Below the pieces are notes generated by a model. That model was not told where the DNA came from. It worked only from the letters and a program-made list of their open reading frames with translations, and ran no database searches. Shown one piece after another: positions 21,971 through 32,259 of a stretch of DNA of 49,494 nucleotides. How positions within the stretch are numbered: position 1 is the first letter of the stretch; each line of letters begins with the position of its first letter. The stretch lies in contig JAUROD010000045.1 in the NCBI GenBank assembly GCA_030835845.1, positions 1 to 49,494 on the forward strand, given 5' to 3'. A program made the position numbers and the translations under genes. The DNA comes from Flavobacteriaceae bacterium. Lineage in GTDB: Bacteria > Bacteroidota > Bacteroidia > Flavobacteriales > Flavobacteriaceae.

Positions 21971-22432
21971 TTAATATAGTGTTTCGGCAATTGCCGCATT
22001 AAGTTCTTCTAAAAAGCGGACATCTTCATTTGAAAATGCATTGATTGTATTTGAGTCGATATCAATTTGTCCAATATTTTCTCCAAGGACAAATAGGGGA
22101 ACGACAAGCTCTGATTTTACATGAATATCGCAAGCGATATAATTGTCTTGAGCAGAGACGTCATCGACTAAAAAAGGATTATTTGACACAGCAACTTGTC
22201 CACAAATTCCTTTTCCAAACGGAATAACGGTATGATCTGTTGGCAATCCAGCAAACGCTTTTAGGTGGAGGGTTTGAGTGTCTTGATTAGCAAAATAAAA
22301 CCCCACCCAATTGTAGTAGTCAATTTGAGTTTGGAGCAATTCACAAAGCTGGGTCAATGTCTCTTCCTCATTTGAAGAAGACCGACTCAGAAGGGTTTTG
22401 CAATTGCGCAGCAGTGCGGAGTAATCCATCAA
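21971..22432 (-). CDS. GAF domain protein, free-methionine-(R)-sulfoxide reductase (YebR/MsrC)-like
   Basis: WVGFYFA, IPFGKGICGQVA, IACDIHVKSELVVPLF. Confidence 0.8.
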   Translation of the reverse strand: MMDYSALLRNCKTLLSRSSSNEEETLTQLCELLQTQIDYYNWVGFYFANQDTQTLHLKAFAGLPTDHTVIPFGKGICGQVAVSNNPFLVDDVSAQDNYIACDIHVKSELVVPLFVLGENIGQIDIDSNTINAFSNEDVRFLEELNAAIAETLY

Positions 22433-22535
22433 GCTATTTTTTTGTCAAAAATAGGCAAAACGTAATGGATTTTAATGTAATTTGCTGAATAACTTATGCA
22501 CCAATGTCGAACAAATTAATCCCAATTGCAATCAT

Positions 22536-23234
22536 ATGAAACAAACCGTTCAGATTTTAGGAATGACATGTCAAAATTGTGTGAAAGGAGTTACTGAAAA
22601 ACTCAATTTCATGGATGGAATTTCTCAAGTTGAGGTGAGTCTAGAAAATGCTCAAGCTAGTTTTGACAATTCAAAATCAATTGATTTAGCTCAATTAGAG
22701 GCTACCCTTGGAGATAAATATTCTGTTCATCCAATCGACTCATCAATGCCAGCAGGACCATCAAAATTGAAACAGCTACGTCCATTGTTCTTGATTTTTA
22801 TATATGTATTTGCAGGAAGTCTTTTTCTTTCTCGTGGAGCATCAAATAGCTTGTGGATGTCTAATTTCATGGGATTGTTTTTTATTGTATTTAGCTTTTT
22901 TAAATTCTTGGATTACACTTCATTCCCTGCTTCTTTTCAACAATACGACCCAATTGCAAAACGAGTACCAATTTATGGCTGGGTTTACCCATTTATGGAA
23001 ACCTTCTTAGGGCTTTCTTTTTTATTTCAATGGCAAATCACCTATGCGCTTTGGATTACTTTAATCTGCTTATCAATCACCACTATTGGAGTGATTGCCA
23101 CCCTCAGGCTAAAGAAAACCATTCAATGTGCATGTTTAGGCACGGTTTTGGATTTACCAATGACTGAGGCTACCATTATTGAAAATACCATTATGATCGT
23201 TATGGCTGGATTGATGCTTGGTGGACTTGTATAA
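22536..23234 (+). CDS. Heavy-metal-associated (HMA) domain fused to MauE/DoxX-like membrane domain
   Basis: GMTCQNCVKGV metal-binding loop followed by 4 TM helices and a CACLGT motif; start chosen at MKQTVQILG rather than the longer ORF. Confidence 0.8.
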   Translation: MKQTVQILGMTCQNCVKGVTEKLNFMDGISQVEVSLENAQASFDNSKSIDLAQLEATLGDKYSVHPIDSSMPAGPSKLKQLRPLFLIFIYVFAGSLFLSRGASNSLWMSNFMGLFFIVFSFFKFLDYTSFPASFQQYDPIAKRVPIYGWVYPFMETFLGLSFLFQWQITYALWITLICLSITTIGVIATLRLKKTIQCACLGTVLDLPMTEATIIENTIMIVMAGLMLGGLV

Positions 23235-23248
23235 AAGCAATATCTTTG
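23218..23248 (+). promoter_or_regulatory. Candidate Bacteroidetes housekeeping promoter TTG-N20-TATCTTTG
   Basis: Matches TTG/TAnnTTTG consensus, about 17 bp upstream of the 23265 start. Confidence 0.55.
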
Positions 23249-23264
23249 CACCAGAAAATTAAAA

Positions 23265-23663
23265 ATGAGACAAGTTCGCATTTTATTGTTGCTCTTACTT
23301 TTTTTGCACAGCAAAATAGGTGTAGCAATCAATATCCATTATTGTGGTGATCACATTGCCGAAATCTCATGGTTTTTCGATGCAAAAGGTTGTGGAATGG
23401 AAACACCCCAACTGCCTAGTACAGACCAAACCCAATTTTCTGCTTCAGAATGTTGTGCAGATGAGACCATCTTAGAACAAGATACCAACAATCAAATTCA
23501 TTACGATTTTGATACAATCAATGCAGTACCCTTGTTGGTTTCTTATGATGAAATTCAAAAGTCCGTAGTACCCACGTCTCAAATTGTTATTAAAGTTTTT
23601 GCACGACCCCCTCCCAAACGTCCACAATACAAGTTAAATTGTGCCTATTTGGTGTATGGCTAA
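23265..23663 (+). CDS. HYC_CC_PP family small secreted protein
   Basis: Signal peptide, NIHYCGDH, ECCADE, RPPPKRPQYK. Confidence 0.8.
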   Translation: MRQVRILLLLLLFLHSKIGVAINIHYCGDHIAEISWFFDAKGCGMETPQLPSTDQTQFSASECCADETILEQDTNNQIHYDFDTINAVPLLVSYDEIQKSVVPTSQIVIKVFARPPPKRPQYKLNCAYLVYG

Positions 23664-23718
23664 TACAGTTTTATTCGCAACGCGTCTTTAAAATTTAGTA
23701 TTAACACACACAAATCAA

Positions 23719-25953
23719 ATGAAATTTTTACATACATTTTTAGTTCTTTTAATCAGTTGTTCCCTTTCGGCACAAACTGTAGTTGATGGGCTTATTTTAA
23801 CCCAACAAAACAACGAAACAATCCCCCTTGAAGGTGTCTCTATTTTTTGGTTAGGTACCAACATTGGTAGGGTAACCAATCAAGAAGGAGGTTTTCAAAT
23901 TGAATACACCCCGAGTACTACCCAATTGGTTATCAAATACCTTGGTTTTACAACGGATACTTTGACAGTAAACTCAACAAAAAAAATCATTCACTTCATG
24001 AAAGAAGATCTTGGAGATCAGTTGGATGAGGTTGAAGTTTCACAACGTCGAAAAGCCATTCAGAAGTCCTATTTTGCAGCGCAAAATGTAATGCAAGTAA
24101 ACAGTGCAGAATTGCTAAAGGCGGCATGTTGTAATTTGTCTGAAAGTTTTGAAACCAATCCGTCAATTGACGTTAATTTTTCTGATGCACTTACTGGAAC
24201 CAAGCAAATTAAAATGCTGGGTCTATCGAGTCCATACCTTTTAATTACGGAGGAAAATATTCCCTCTGTTCGTGGAGCATCTCAGGTATATGGATTGACC
24301 TATACCCCTGGAACTTGGATTGAAAGCATCCAAATTACCAAGGGAGCGGGAAGTGTAACCAATGGTTTTGAAAGTATTGCAGGTCAAATCAATACAGAAT
24401 TGCAAAAACCTTTTATGGATGCACCTTTGTTTCTTAATCTGTTTACATCGATAAATGGACGACAGGAAGCGAATTTACATTGGAACACCCGACTTTCTGA
24501 CAAATGGAGTACGGGACTTTATGTTCATGGGAACCAACGTAATTTGGAAAGTGACCGCAATTCAGATGGATTTTTGGATATGCCATTGACCAAGCAAGTC
24601 AACTTTTTGAATCGCTGGCAATATACCGATGCAGAAAAAGGATGGGTGAGCTTTATTAGCTTACGTATACTGGACGACAACAAACAAACTGGCTCAATTG
24701 ATTTTGACCCTGTGGAGGACAAAAACACAACTCGTGTTTGGGGAAGTCAAATTGATACAAAACGTGTAGATGCTTCGCTAAAAATAGGATATGTTTTTCC
24801 ATTGATTAGCTACCAGAGTTTTGGTTTTCAAGCTGCCTACAACAGCCACGATCAAAATGCTTATTTTGGACTTCGTCAATACGACATCAAGCACCAAAGT
24901 TTTTTTAGCAACCTCTTGTTCAATTCAATCCTTGGCAATACCAACAATACCTTCAAAACAGGGATCAACTTTACGATGGATAGCTATGAAGAAGTGGTTG
25001 ATGCGACACTTTATTCTCGAAATGACCGATCAATTGGTACATTTTTTGAGTATACCTATGACAGTTTGGACAAACTAAACCTTGTGGCTGGAATCAGAGT
25101 TGATCACCATAACAACCTAGGTACATTTGTGACTCCTCGTCTTCATGTAAGATACACACCCTGGGAACGTTCAGCTTTGCGTTTTTCGGCAGGACAAGGA
25201 CGAAAGGTGGCAAATATTTTTACAGAAAATCAAACCCTTTTTGCAACCAACCGTACACTTGATATTCGAACCAACGGAGGACCAATTTATGGGCTACGTC
25301 CAGAACGTGCTTGGAATTATGGAGCTAGCTTCCGTCAAGGATTTAGCCTCTTTAGTCAACAAGGAGATATCACATTGGATTATTACCGAACCGAATTTAT
25401 GGATCAAGTGGTGGTGGATTGGGAGTCCACTGGATTTATTCGCTTTTATAACCTCGATGGGAAAAGTATGGCAAACAGCCTACAATTAGAGGTTGACTAC
25501 AGTCCATTTACCAATGCTGCTTTGCGTTTTGCCTATAAAAATTACCAAGTTAAAACAACGTATTTAGATGGTTTAAAACAACGTCCATTGCAACCTGAGC
25601 ATCGCTTTTTTGCTAATGCAGAATACAATATTGAAGACGACCAAGGAAAGGGATGGAGAACTGACCTTACCTATCATTTTGTCGGAACACAACGTATTCC
25701 TGTAAACCCAAGAGATGGAGCTAATTTTTCAAGTGATGCCTATGGATTGTGGAATGCTCAAATCACCCGTGTGTTTTCTCCTCAATTTGAAGTATATTTC
25801 GGAGGTGAAAATTTAACCAACCAAAGACAACTCAATCCAGTTATTGGAGCAGATGACCCCTTTGGTACTAATTTTGATGCAAGCCTTGTCTATGCACCTG
25901 TATTTGGAAGGATGCTTTATGCAGGATTGCGCTTTAACTTAGAAAAAAAATAA
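23719..25953 (+). CDS. TonB-dependent receptor with carboxypeptidase-like regulatory domain, probable metal/chelate receptor
   Basis: Signal peptide, CarboxypepD_reg-like N-terminus, plug domain with AACCNLSESFETNPSIDV, beta-barrel with terminal GLRFNL. Confidence 0.9.
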   Translation: MKFLHTFLVLLISCSLSAQTVVDGLILTQQNNETIPLEGVSIFWLGTNIGRVTNQEGGFQIEYTPSTTQLVIKYLGFTTDTLTVNSTKKIIHFMKEDLGDQLDEVEVSQRRKAIQKSYFAAQNVMQVNSAELLKAACCNLSESFETNPSIDVNFSDALTGTKQIKMLGLSSPYLLITEENIPSVRGASQVYGLTYTPGTWIESIQITKGAGSVTNGFESIAGQINTELQKPFMDAPLFLNLFTSINGRQEANLHWNTRLSDKWSTGLYVHGNQRNLESDRNSDGFLDMPLTKQVNFLNRWQYTDAEKGWVSFISLRILDDNKQTGSIDFDPVEDKNTTRVWGSQIDTKRVDASLKIGYVFPLISYQSFGFQAAYNSHDQNAYFGLRQYDIKHQSFFSNLLFNSILGNTNNTFKTGINFTMDSYEEVVDATLYSRNDRSIGTFFEYTYDSLDKLNLVAGIRVDHHNNLGTFVTPRLHVRYTPWERSALRFSAGQGRKVANIFTENQTLFATNRTLDIRTNGGPIYGLRPERAWNYGASFRQGFSLFSQQGDITLDYYRTEFMDQVVVDWESTGFIRFYNLDGKSMANSLQLEVDYSPFTNAALRFAYKNYQVKTTYLDGLKQRPLQPEHRFFANAEYNIEDDQGKGWRTDLTYHFVGTQRIPVNPRDGANFSSDAYGLWNAQITRVFSPQFEVYFGGENLTNQRQLNPVIGADDPFGTNFDASLVYAPVFGRMLYAGLRFNLEKK

Positions 25954-25955
25954 CG

Positions 25956-26300
25956 ATGAAAAAAACACTTTTACTTTTACTAGCCCTTTTACCACTTGGT
26001 CTTATGGCACAAAAAAAAGACATTCAAAAAGCAACTTTTGAAGTCAATGGAGTTTGCGGGATGTGTAAATCTCGAATTGAAAAAACAGCCTTTGAACTCA
26101 AAGGGGTTAAATCTGCGAACTGGGATATTCCAACCCACCAGTTTAACGTCCTTTTTGATGCAAACAAAACACCTTTAGACAGTATTCATGCTGCAATTGC
26201 AACTGCTGGACACGATACACCAAAAGCAAATGCACCAGATGATGTCTATGCCAATCTACCGATGTGTTGTTTGTACGAACGTACAAAACTCAAACAATAA
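25956..26300 (+). CDS. Periplasmic heavy-metal-associated (HMA) domain protein
   Basis: Signal peptide, VNGVCGMCKSRIEKTAFELKGV, C-terminal MCCLYER. Confidence 0.88.
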   Translation: MKKTLLLLLALLPLGLMAQKKDIQKATFEVNGVCGMCKSRIEKTAFELKGVKSANWDIPTHQFNVLFDANKTPLDSIHAAIATAGHDTPKANAPDDVYANLPMCCLYERTKLKQ

Positions 26301-26316
26301 GTAGTAATTTATTTAT

Positions 26317-26343
26317 CCCGCAAAGACAAAAAGCCTTTGCGGG
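26317..26343 (+). other. Perfect 9-bp inverted repeat (CCCGCAAAG - 9 nt - CTTTGCGGG) overlapping the start region of the PepSY gene
   Basis: Direct reading of sequence. Confidence 0.85.
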
Positions 26344-26822
26344 TCTTTCATCGCTATTTAGGATTTTATTTAGCAGGTGTAATGACTGTTTACGCCATCA
26401 GTGGTATTACAATGGTATTTAGAAATACCGATGCGTTTAAAAAGCACACAGAAATTGCCAAAAAAATTGCTCCAGAACTCTCAGAAACTGCACTCGGACA
26501 AGTCCTAAAAATAAAGCGTTTTGCCATTCAAAAAGAGGAAGGAAATTTACTCTATTTTAACGAAGGCATCTATAATAAAATTACAGGTGAAGTAACGTAC
26601 ACCGAAAAGAAATTACCTTACCTACTCGACAAAATGCAGAAATTACACAAAGCTACAACAGATAGTCCCATATATTGGTTGAATATCTTTTTTGGATTTT
26701 CCCTTCTATTTTTTGTGGTATCTTCCTTTTGGATGTTTTTACCTCACACTTCAGTCTTTAAAAAAGGACTCTATTTTGCTCTTGCAGGATTGATCATGAC
26801 CCTAATGATCGTATTGCTCTAA
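26337..26822 (+). CDS. PepSY-associated TM protein (start uncertain; N-terminus may extend to ATT at 26307)
   Basis: RVFHRYLGFYLAGVMTVYAISG, PepSY-like region, C-terminal TM helices; no ATG near the start (TTG at 26337). Confidence 0.8.
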   Translation: MRVFHRYLGFYLAGVMTVYAISGITMVFRNTDAFKKHTEIAKKIAPELSETALGQVLKIKRFAIQKEEGNLLYFNEGIYNKITGEVTYTEKKLPYLLDKMQKLHKATTDSPIYWLNIFFGFSLLFFVVSSFWMFLPHTSVFKKGLYFALAGLIMTLMIVLL

Positions 26823-26831
26823 GCTACAAAA

Positions 26832-26976
26832 TTAAAGCCCCCGATTTCTCGGGGACCTCCTGATTGAATATACCAATCCTCTCATACGTTAGAGATTTAC
26901 GGTTTTTTTAAGTGCCTTGCTTGCCATTTCTACCTGTCCAATCTATACACTTGGTGAGATATAGATTAGACTGAAG
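26832..26976 (-). ncRNA. Candidate structured small RNA with intrinsic terminator, family not recognised
   Basis: Minus strand: TACTTTTG at 26985..26978 (TAnnTTTG), then GTCTAATCTATA/TATAGATTGGAC hairpin, AATCTCT/AGAGGATT hairpin, and CCCCGA-GAAA-TCGGGG terminator followed by GCTTTAATTTT; no coding potential. Confidence 0.45.
26839..26854. terminator. Hairpin CCCCGA-TTTC-TCGGGG between convergent PepSY gene and candidate minus-strand RNA
   Basis: 6-bp GC-rich stem; minus strand followed by GCTTTAATTTT. Confidence 0.6.
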
Positions 26977-27130
26977 ACAAAAGTATCAAGCATTCACTAG
27001 ACTTATTTAACCAAATCATAACTTCAGATACATTATCCGATAGCAAGCATAGACACTGACAAATATCACAATTTTTTGACACCTTACAAAAACTATTTTC
27101 CGTTATATAGTCATACGGCTATACCCCCTC

Positions 27131-27142
27131 GGGGGGGGGGGG
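27131..27142. repeat. Homopolymer G12 preceded by CCCCCTC
   Basis: Direct reading: ataccccctcggggggggggggcaatt. Confidence 0.9.
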
Positions 27143-27330
27143 CAATTAACTTTAATGAATAGCTTGTACAGTAGGATGAAAACGAGGAAGTTAGCATCAA
27201 TTACTTTCTTTTTTTCGGCTATTAATCCACGACTTTTTTTGGGTTATTTTTTTCATTAAATGTAGTTTAATAGCTAAAAAGAGTTGAAAAAGCGATTTCA
27301 TTACTAGGGTAAGAGGAGAGGAATAGGCAC

Positions 27331-27361
27331 AAAAAAAACCGCCTTATTTGCATAAGGCGGT
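27331..27361 (-). terminator. Intrinsic terminator of groESL operon
   Basis: Perfect 10-bp stem ACCGCCTTAT/ATAAGGCGGT, 4-nt loop, followed on the minus strand by T8; 23 bp past the groEL stop. Confidence 0.92.
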
Positions 27362-27383
27362 CTATTAAGTTAAGTGGTGATTT

Positions 27384-29042
<1,659 letters not shown>

Positions 29043-29321
29043 TTAAACAATTGCAAAAAGATCTGATTCCTTCATAATAAGGTAGTCAGTTCCATCATGC
29101 GATAATTCAGTTCCAGCATATTTACCATACAATACGGTATCACCTACTTTAACAGTGATTGGGTTGTCAGTGGTTCCAGGACCAACTGCAACTACAGTAC
29201 CTCGTTGTGGTTTTTCTTTTGCTGTATCGGGGATAATTATACCCGAAGAAGTTTTTGTTTCTGCAGCCGCTGGCTCTACAAGAACACGATCGGCTAAGGG
29301 TTTAATTGTTAGATTACTCAT
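29043..29321 (-). CDS. groES: Co-chaperonin GroES
   Basis: [44 protein letters not shown]. Confidence 0.98.
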   Translation of the reverse strand: MSNLTIKPLADRVLVEPAAAETKTSSGIIIPDTAKEKPQRGTVVAVGPGTTDNPITVKVGDTVLYGKYAGTELSHDGTDYLIMKESDLFAIV

Positions 29322-29353
29322 AATAAATGTATATTTTAATTACAATGTGTCAA

Positions 29354-29384
29354 TGACAGAAATTATGCCAACTCAAGAATGTCA
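29354..29384 (-). promoter_or_regulatory. groES upstream region: TTGGCA box (29366-29371) inside a TGACA...TGTCA inverted repeat
   Basis: Direct reading; TTGGCA resembles a sigma-54 -24 element but the -12 GC is not perfect. Confidence 0.3.
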
Positions 29385-29400
29385 GTTTTTTTTAAATAAA

Positions 29401-29430
29401 AAATGCCAGCTTACTGACAAGCTGGCATTT
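29401..29430 (-). terminator. Intrinsic terminator after secG
   Basis: Perfect 12-bp stem AAATGCCAGCTT-ACTGAC-AAGCTGGCATTT with T-run. Confidence 0.9.
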
Positions 29431-29446
29431 TCACTAAGAACAAAAT

Positions 29447-29800
29447 TTATTGTTCTGTAACTGGTTCTACAGGAATTTCAGGAATTTCTTCGAGAATTGT
29501 CTCTGGAATTACTTCTTCAATCGCAGCATCGTCAATCAATTTTGATTCAGTTGATCCTGATCCATTAGAAGAAGTCAAACCAAAGTTTGACAATAGAATT
29601 AAAGCCAACAATAAGGTAGCTAATATCCATGTGCTTCGGTCGAGAAAGTCTGTTGTTTTTTGTACACCACCGAGTTGTTGTCCTCCGCCTCCAAATGAAG
29701 AAGACAATCCTCCTCCTTTAGGGTTCTGAACCATCACAACAAGGATGAGTAGAAAACACACAACAAGGATCAAGGTGATAAAGATAGAAAATGTGCTCAT
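29447..29800 (-). CDS. secG: Preprotein translocase subunit SecG
   Basis: VVMVQNPKGGGLSSSFGGGGQQLGGVQKTTDFLDRSTW. Confidence 0.93.
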   Translation of the reverse strand: MSTFSIFITLILVVCFLLILVVMVQNPKGGGLSSSFGGGGQQLGGVQKTTDFLDRSTWILATLLLALILLSNFGLTSSNGSGSTESKLIDDAAIEEVIPETILEEIPEIPVEPVTEQ

Positions 29801-29806
29801 GGGAGT

Positions 29807-30484
29807 TTATTTGTGTTTTTGTAATTTTTTTATTTGCTTGATTTGGTCTGCAAAGAAACTATTTTTTTCTGGATATTTCAAACTTAATATCTTATACGCT
29901 AGAAAAGCTTTCTTGTATTTTTTTTGTTCAACATAGACTTTTGCAAGGGTTTCAGTCATTAATTCTTCTGTGTTGAATGCATTGTCTTTGGTCAGATCAA
30001 TAATTTTTTGGTCTTTGGGTACGGGAGGTATTTTGGGTTGATTCTTTAAAAAAGTGTCAATCAAATCCAATTTTGCTTCAAACCCTTTTGACTCCTGTAT
30101 TTCTTCAATTTCATTTCCCGCCTGAACAATCCACTCCCCAAAGGTCAATCGCTTTATCGGTTCAATTGACAAAACTTCCTCAACTGCTCCTTCATTCTTT
30201 GCAACACTTTCCTTTTGTTTGGTGCTTTTTACTGGGCGGTGTTCTTCTGCTTCAATCCAATGATAAAGAGCCTCCCGAGAGGGTGTCAAGACAGCTGTTT
30301 TTTGTAAAATCAAACCGTAGTTGTATTCATCTTGCACCTTTAGTGTCTTCAGATAGTGTGCATACGCAGACTGAAAATAGGGATAACGATAGGTAATTTT
30401 TTCAAGCGATTTTCGTTGTTCCTCGCTTGATGGATCAAAATTTTCTAGCAGTTGTTTATACTCTTGTGCGTCCATCATTACCAT
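29807..30484 (-). CDS. Tetratricopeptide-like hypothetical protein
   Basis: Helical repeat-like; C-terminal KAFLAYKILSLKYPEKNSFFADQI; conserved position between lptE and secG. Confidence 0.65.
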   Translation of the reverse strand: MVMMDAQEYKQLLENFDPSSEEQRKSLEKITYRYPYFQSAYAHYLKTLKVQDEYNYGLILQKTAVLTPSREALYHWIEAEEHRPVKSTKQKESVAKNEGAVEEVLSIEPIKRLTFGEWIVQAGNEIEEIQESKGFEAKLDLIDTFLKNQPKIPPVPKDQKIIDLTKDNAFNTEELMTETLAKVYVEQKKYKKAFLAYKILSLKYPEKNSFFADQIKQIKKLQKHK

Positions 30485-31002
30485 TTTGCAAGTGATGCAT
30501 TAAATATATCTTGCGTAATTCGTTCAAAAATCAATTCGTTTGCCTCGGCTTTAATATCAAAAAGTTGTTTGTTTGCATCAAAATCATAAAAAAATGAAAA
30601 CCGTTTTTCAAATGAATCTTCTTCCCTTTTTGTATTTGTATAACGGACATTGACACCCATTGTTAATCGGTTTTGGGAGGCAGTGTTGTTTGATGTCGAA
30701 GTGGTTGGACTTATTGAATACTGTGTAATTTCTCCTTCGTAAACAAGATGCCCTCCTGTTTTTACCAAATTTAAATTGGTTTGATTTAGCAGTAAATCTT
30801 GCAATGCAATTGTAAACTCTTGATCTAGCCCTGGTTCAATGGTCGACCCGGGACGATTTCCAGCTTCGTTGGTGAAGTAATTGATTTGAAATGTCTCTGT
30901 TCCCGGAGGAACTGAGGCACCCGTAAATGAGTATATCCCACAGGAATAGGGGACTATTGCAAGTAAAATAAAACTTAAAAAAAGATTAATCCTCGTCTTC
31001 AT
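30478..31002 (-). CDS. lptE: LPS assembly lipoprotein LptE
   Basis: Lipobox-like [28 protein letters not shown]. Confidence 0.85.
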   Translation of the reverse strand: MKTRINLFLSFILLAIVPYSCGIYSFTGASVPPGTETFQINYFTNEAGNRPGSTIEPGLDQEFTIALQDLLLNQTNLNLVKTGGHLVYEGEITQYSISPTTSTSNNTASQNRLTMGVNVRYTNTKREEDSFEKRFSFFYDFDANKQLFDIKAEANELIFERITQDIFNASLAKW

Positions 31003-32257
31003 TCAGGTCAAACTGTTTAATTTTTCGATATAAGGTACGCTCCGAAATTCCAAGTTCCTCTGCAGCAACTTTTCGTTTTCCTTTACTTCGAGCCAATGCC
31101 TTTTTTATCATTTCAATTTCTTTATCAAGTAAAGATAAAGGTTCTTCTTCTTCAATTGTTTCTGCATAATCGTATTCGTCGGTCTCTTCAACCTTGGATG
31201 CAGCAGCTTCAATTTTTGGATTCACTACAGTTAATCGTGTTTCTTCAACAGCAGCTGAGGTCAACTCTGTACGACCATAAATTTTTTGAATCAAACCTTC
31301 CTTTTCCTCTTCACTAATTGAATCAAGGTCTTGATTCATTAGCTCTAAGGTAAGCTTTTTCAAATCACTCAAATCACTTTTCATATCAAAAAGGACTTTG
31401 TACAAAATTTCTCTTTCCGAACTAAAATCACTGCTTTCCTTTTTGTTATTTACCAATGCAGGAAGCTGTGACCCCATATCAGGAAGATAAGGACGAAGTT
31501 CAACAGCAGAAAGTTCTCGTTCTTTTTCAAGTACAGATAATTGCTCTGCCACATTTCTCAATTGTCGGATATTTCCATTCCAGTTGTACTGGGTTAACAA
31601 TTGCTGTGCATCTTCTTTTAATCGAAGTGTAGGCATACGATATTTTTGAGCAAAATCGGCTGCAAATTTTCGAAACAACAAAGGGATATCCTCTTTTCGA
31701 TCACGCAAAGGGGGGAGGTGGATTTCAACCGTGCTTAAACGGTAATATAAATCTTCTCTAAACTTATTTTTTTGAATTGCATCGCGCATAATCAAGTTGG
31801 TTGCAGCGACAATACGCACATTTGTTTTCTGTACTTTAGAGGATCCCACACGAATAAATTCACCCGTTTCAAGGACGCGTAACAATCGTACCTGAGTGGA
31901 AAGAGGAAGCTCACCAACTTCATCCAGAAAAATAGTTCCTCCATCAGCGACTTCAAAATAACCACTTCGATCGGAGGTAGCTCCTGTAAAGGCACCTTTT
32001 TCATGACCAAATAACTCAGAATCAATGGTTCCTTCTGGAATAGCACCACAGTTAACCGCAATATATTTGTTGTGTTTGCGTACAGAATTTTGGTGGATAA
32101 TTCGTGGAATATTTTCTTTTCCAACACCACTTTCACCGGTAACCAAAACCGAAATGTCTGTCGCTGCAACACGAAGCGCTTTTTCAAGGGCTCTGTCCAA
32201 TGAAGGATTCATCCCAATGATACCAAAACGTTGTTTTATGTGTTGTAAATTTTCCAT
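30986..32257 (-). CDS. Sigma-54 interaction domain, Fis-type transcriptional activator without N-terminal sensor domain
   Basis: [35 protein letters not shown]-terminal [20 protein letters not shown]; start set at [15 protein letters not shown]. Confidence 0.93.
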   Translation of the reverse strand: MENLQHIKQRFGIIGMNPSLDRALEKALRVAATDISVLVTGESGVGKENIPRIIHQNSVRKHNKYIAVNCGAIPEGTIDSELFGHEKGAFTGATSDRSGYFEVADGGTIFLDEVGELPLSTQVRLLRVLETGEFIRVGSSKVQKTNVRIVAATNLIMRDAIQKNKFREDLYYRLSTVEIHLPPLRDRKEDIPLLFRKFAADFAQKYRMPTLRLKEDAQQLLTQYNWNGNIRQLRNVAEQLSVLEKERELSAVELRPYLPDMGSQLPALVNNKKESSDFSSEREILYKVLFDMKSDLSDLKKLTLELMNQDLDSISEEEKEGLIQKIYGRTELTSAAVEETRLTVVNPKIEAAASKVEETDEYDYAETIEEEEPLSLLDKEIEMIKKALARSKGKRKVAAEELGISERTLYRKIKQFDLNEDED

Positions 32258-32259
32258 AG

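Noticed and set aside
26880-26950. SRP RNA-like string (ACAGGTAGAAATGGCAAGCAAGGCA, minus strand)
   Set aside because: Only vaguely resembles the AGG-GGAA-AGCAG SRP core and the pairing of the apical stem fails; left as unassigned RNA.
27185-27260. Minus-strand mini-ORF MKKITQKKSWINSRKKESN
   Set aside because: 19 codons, lysine-rich in AT-rich DNA, no evident ribosome-binding context or conservation evidence.
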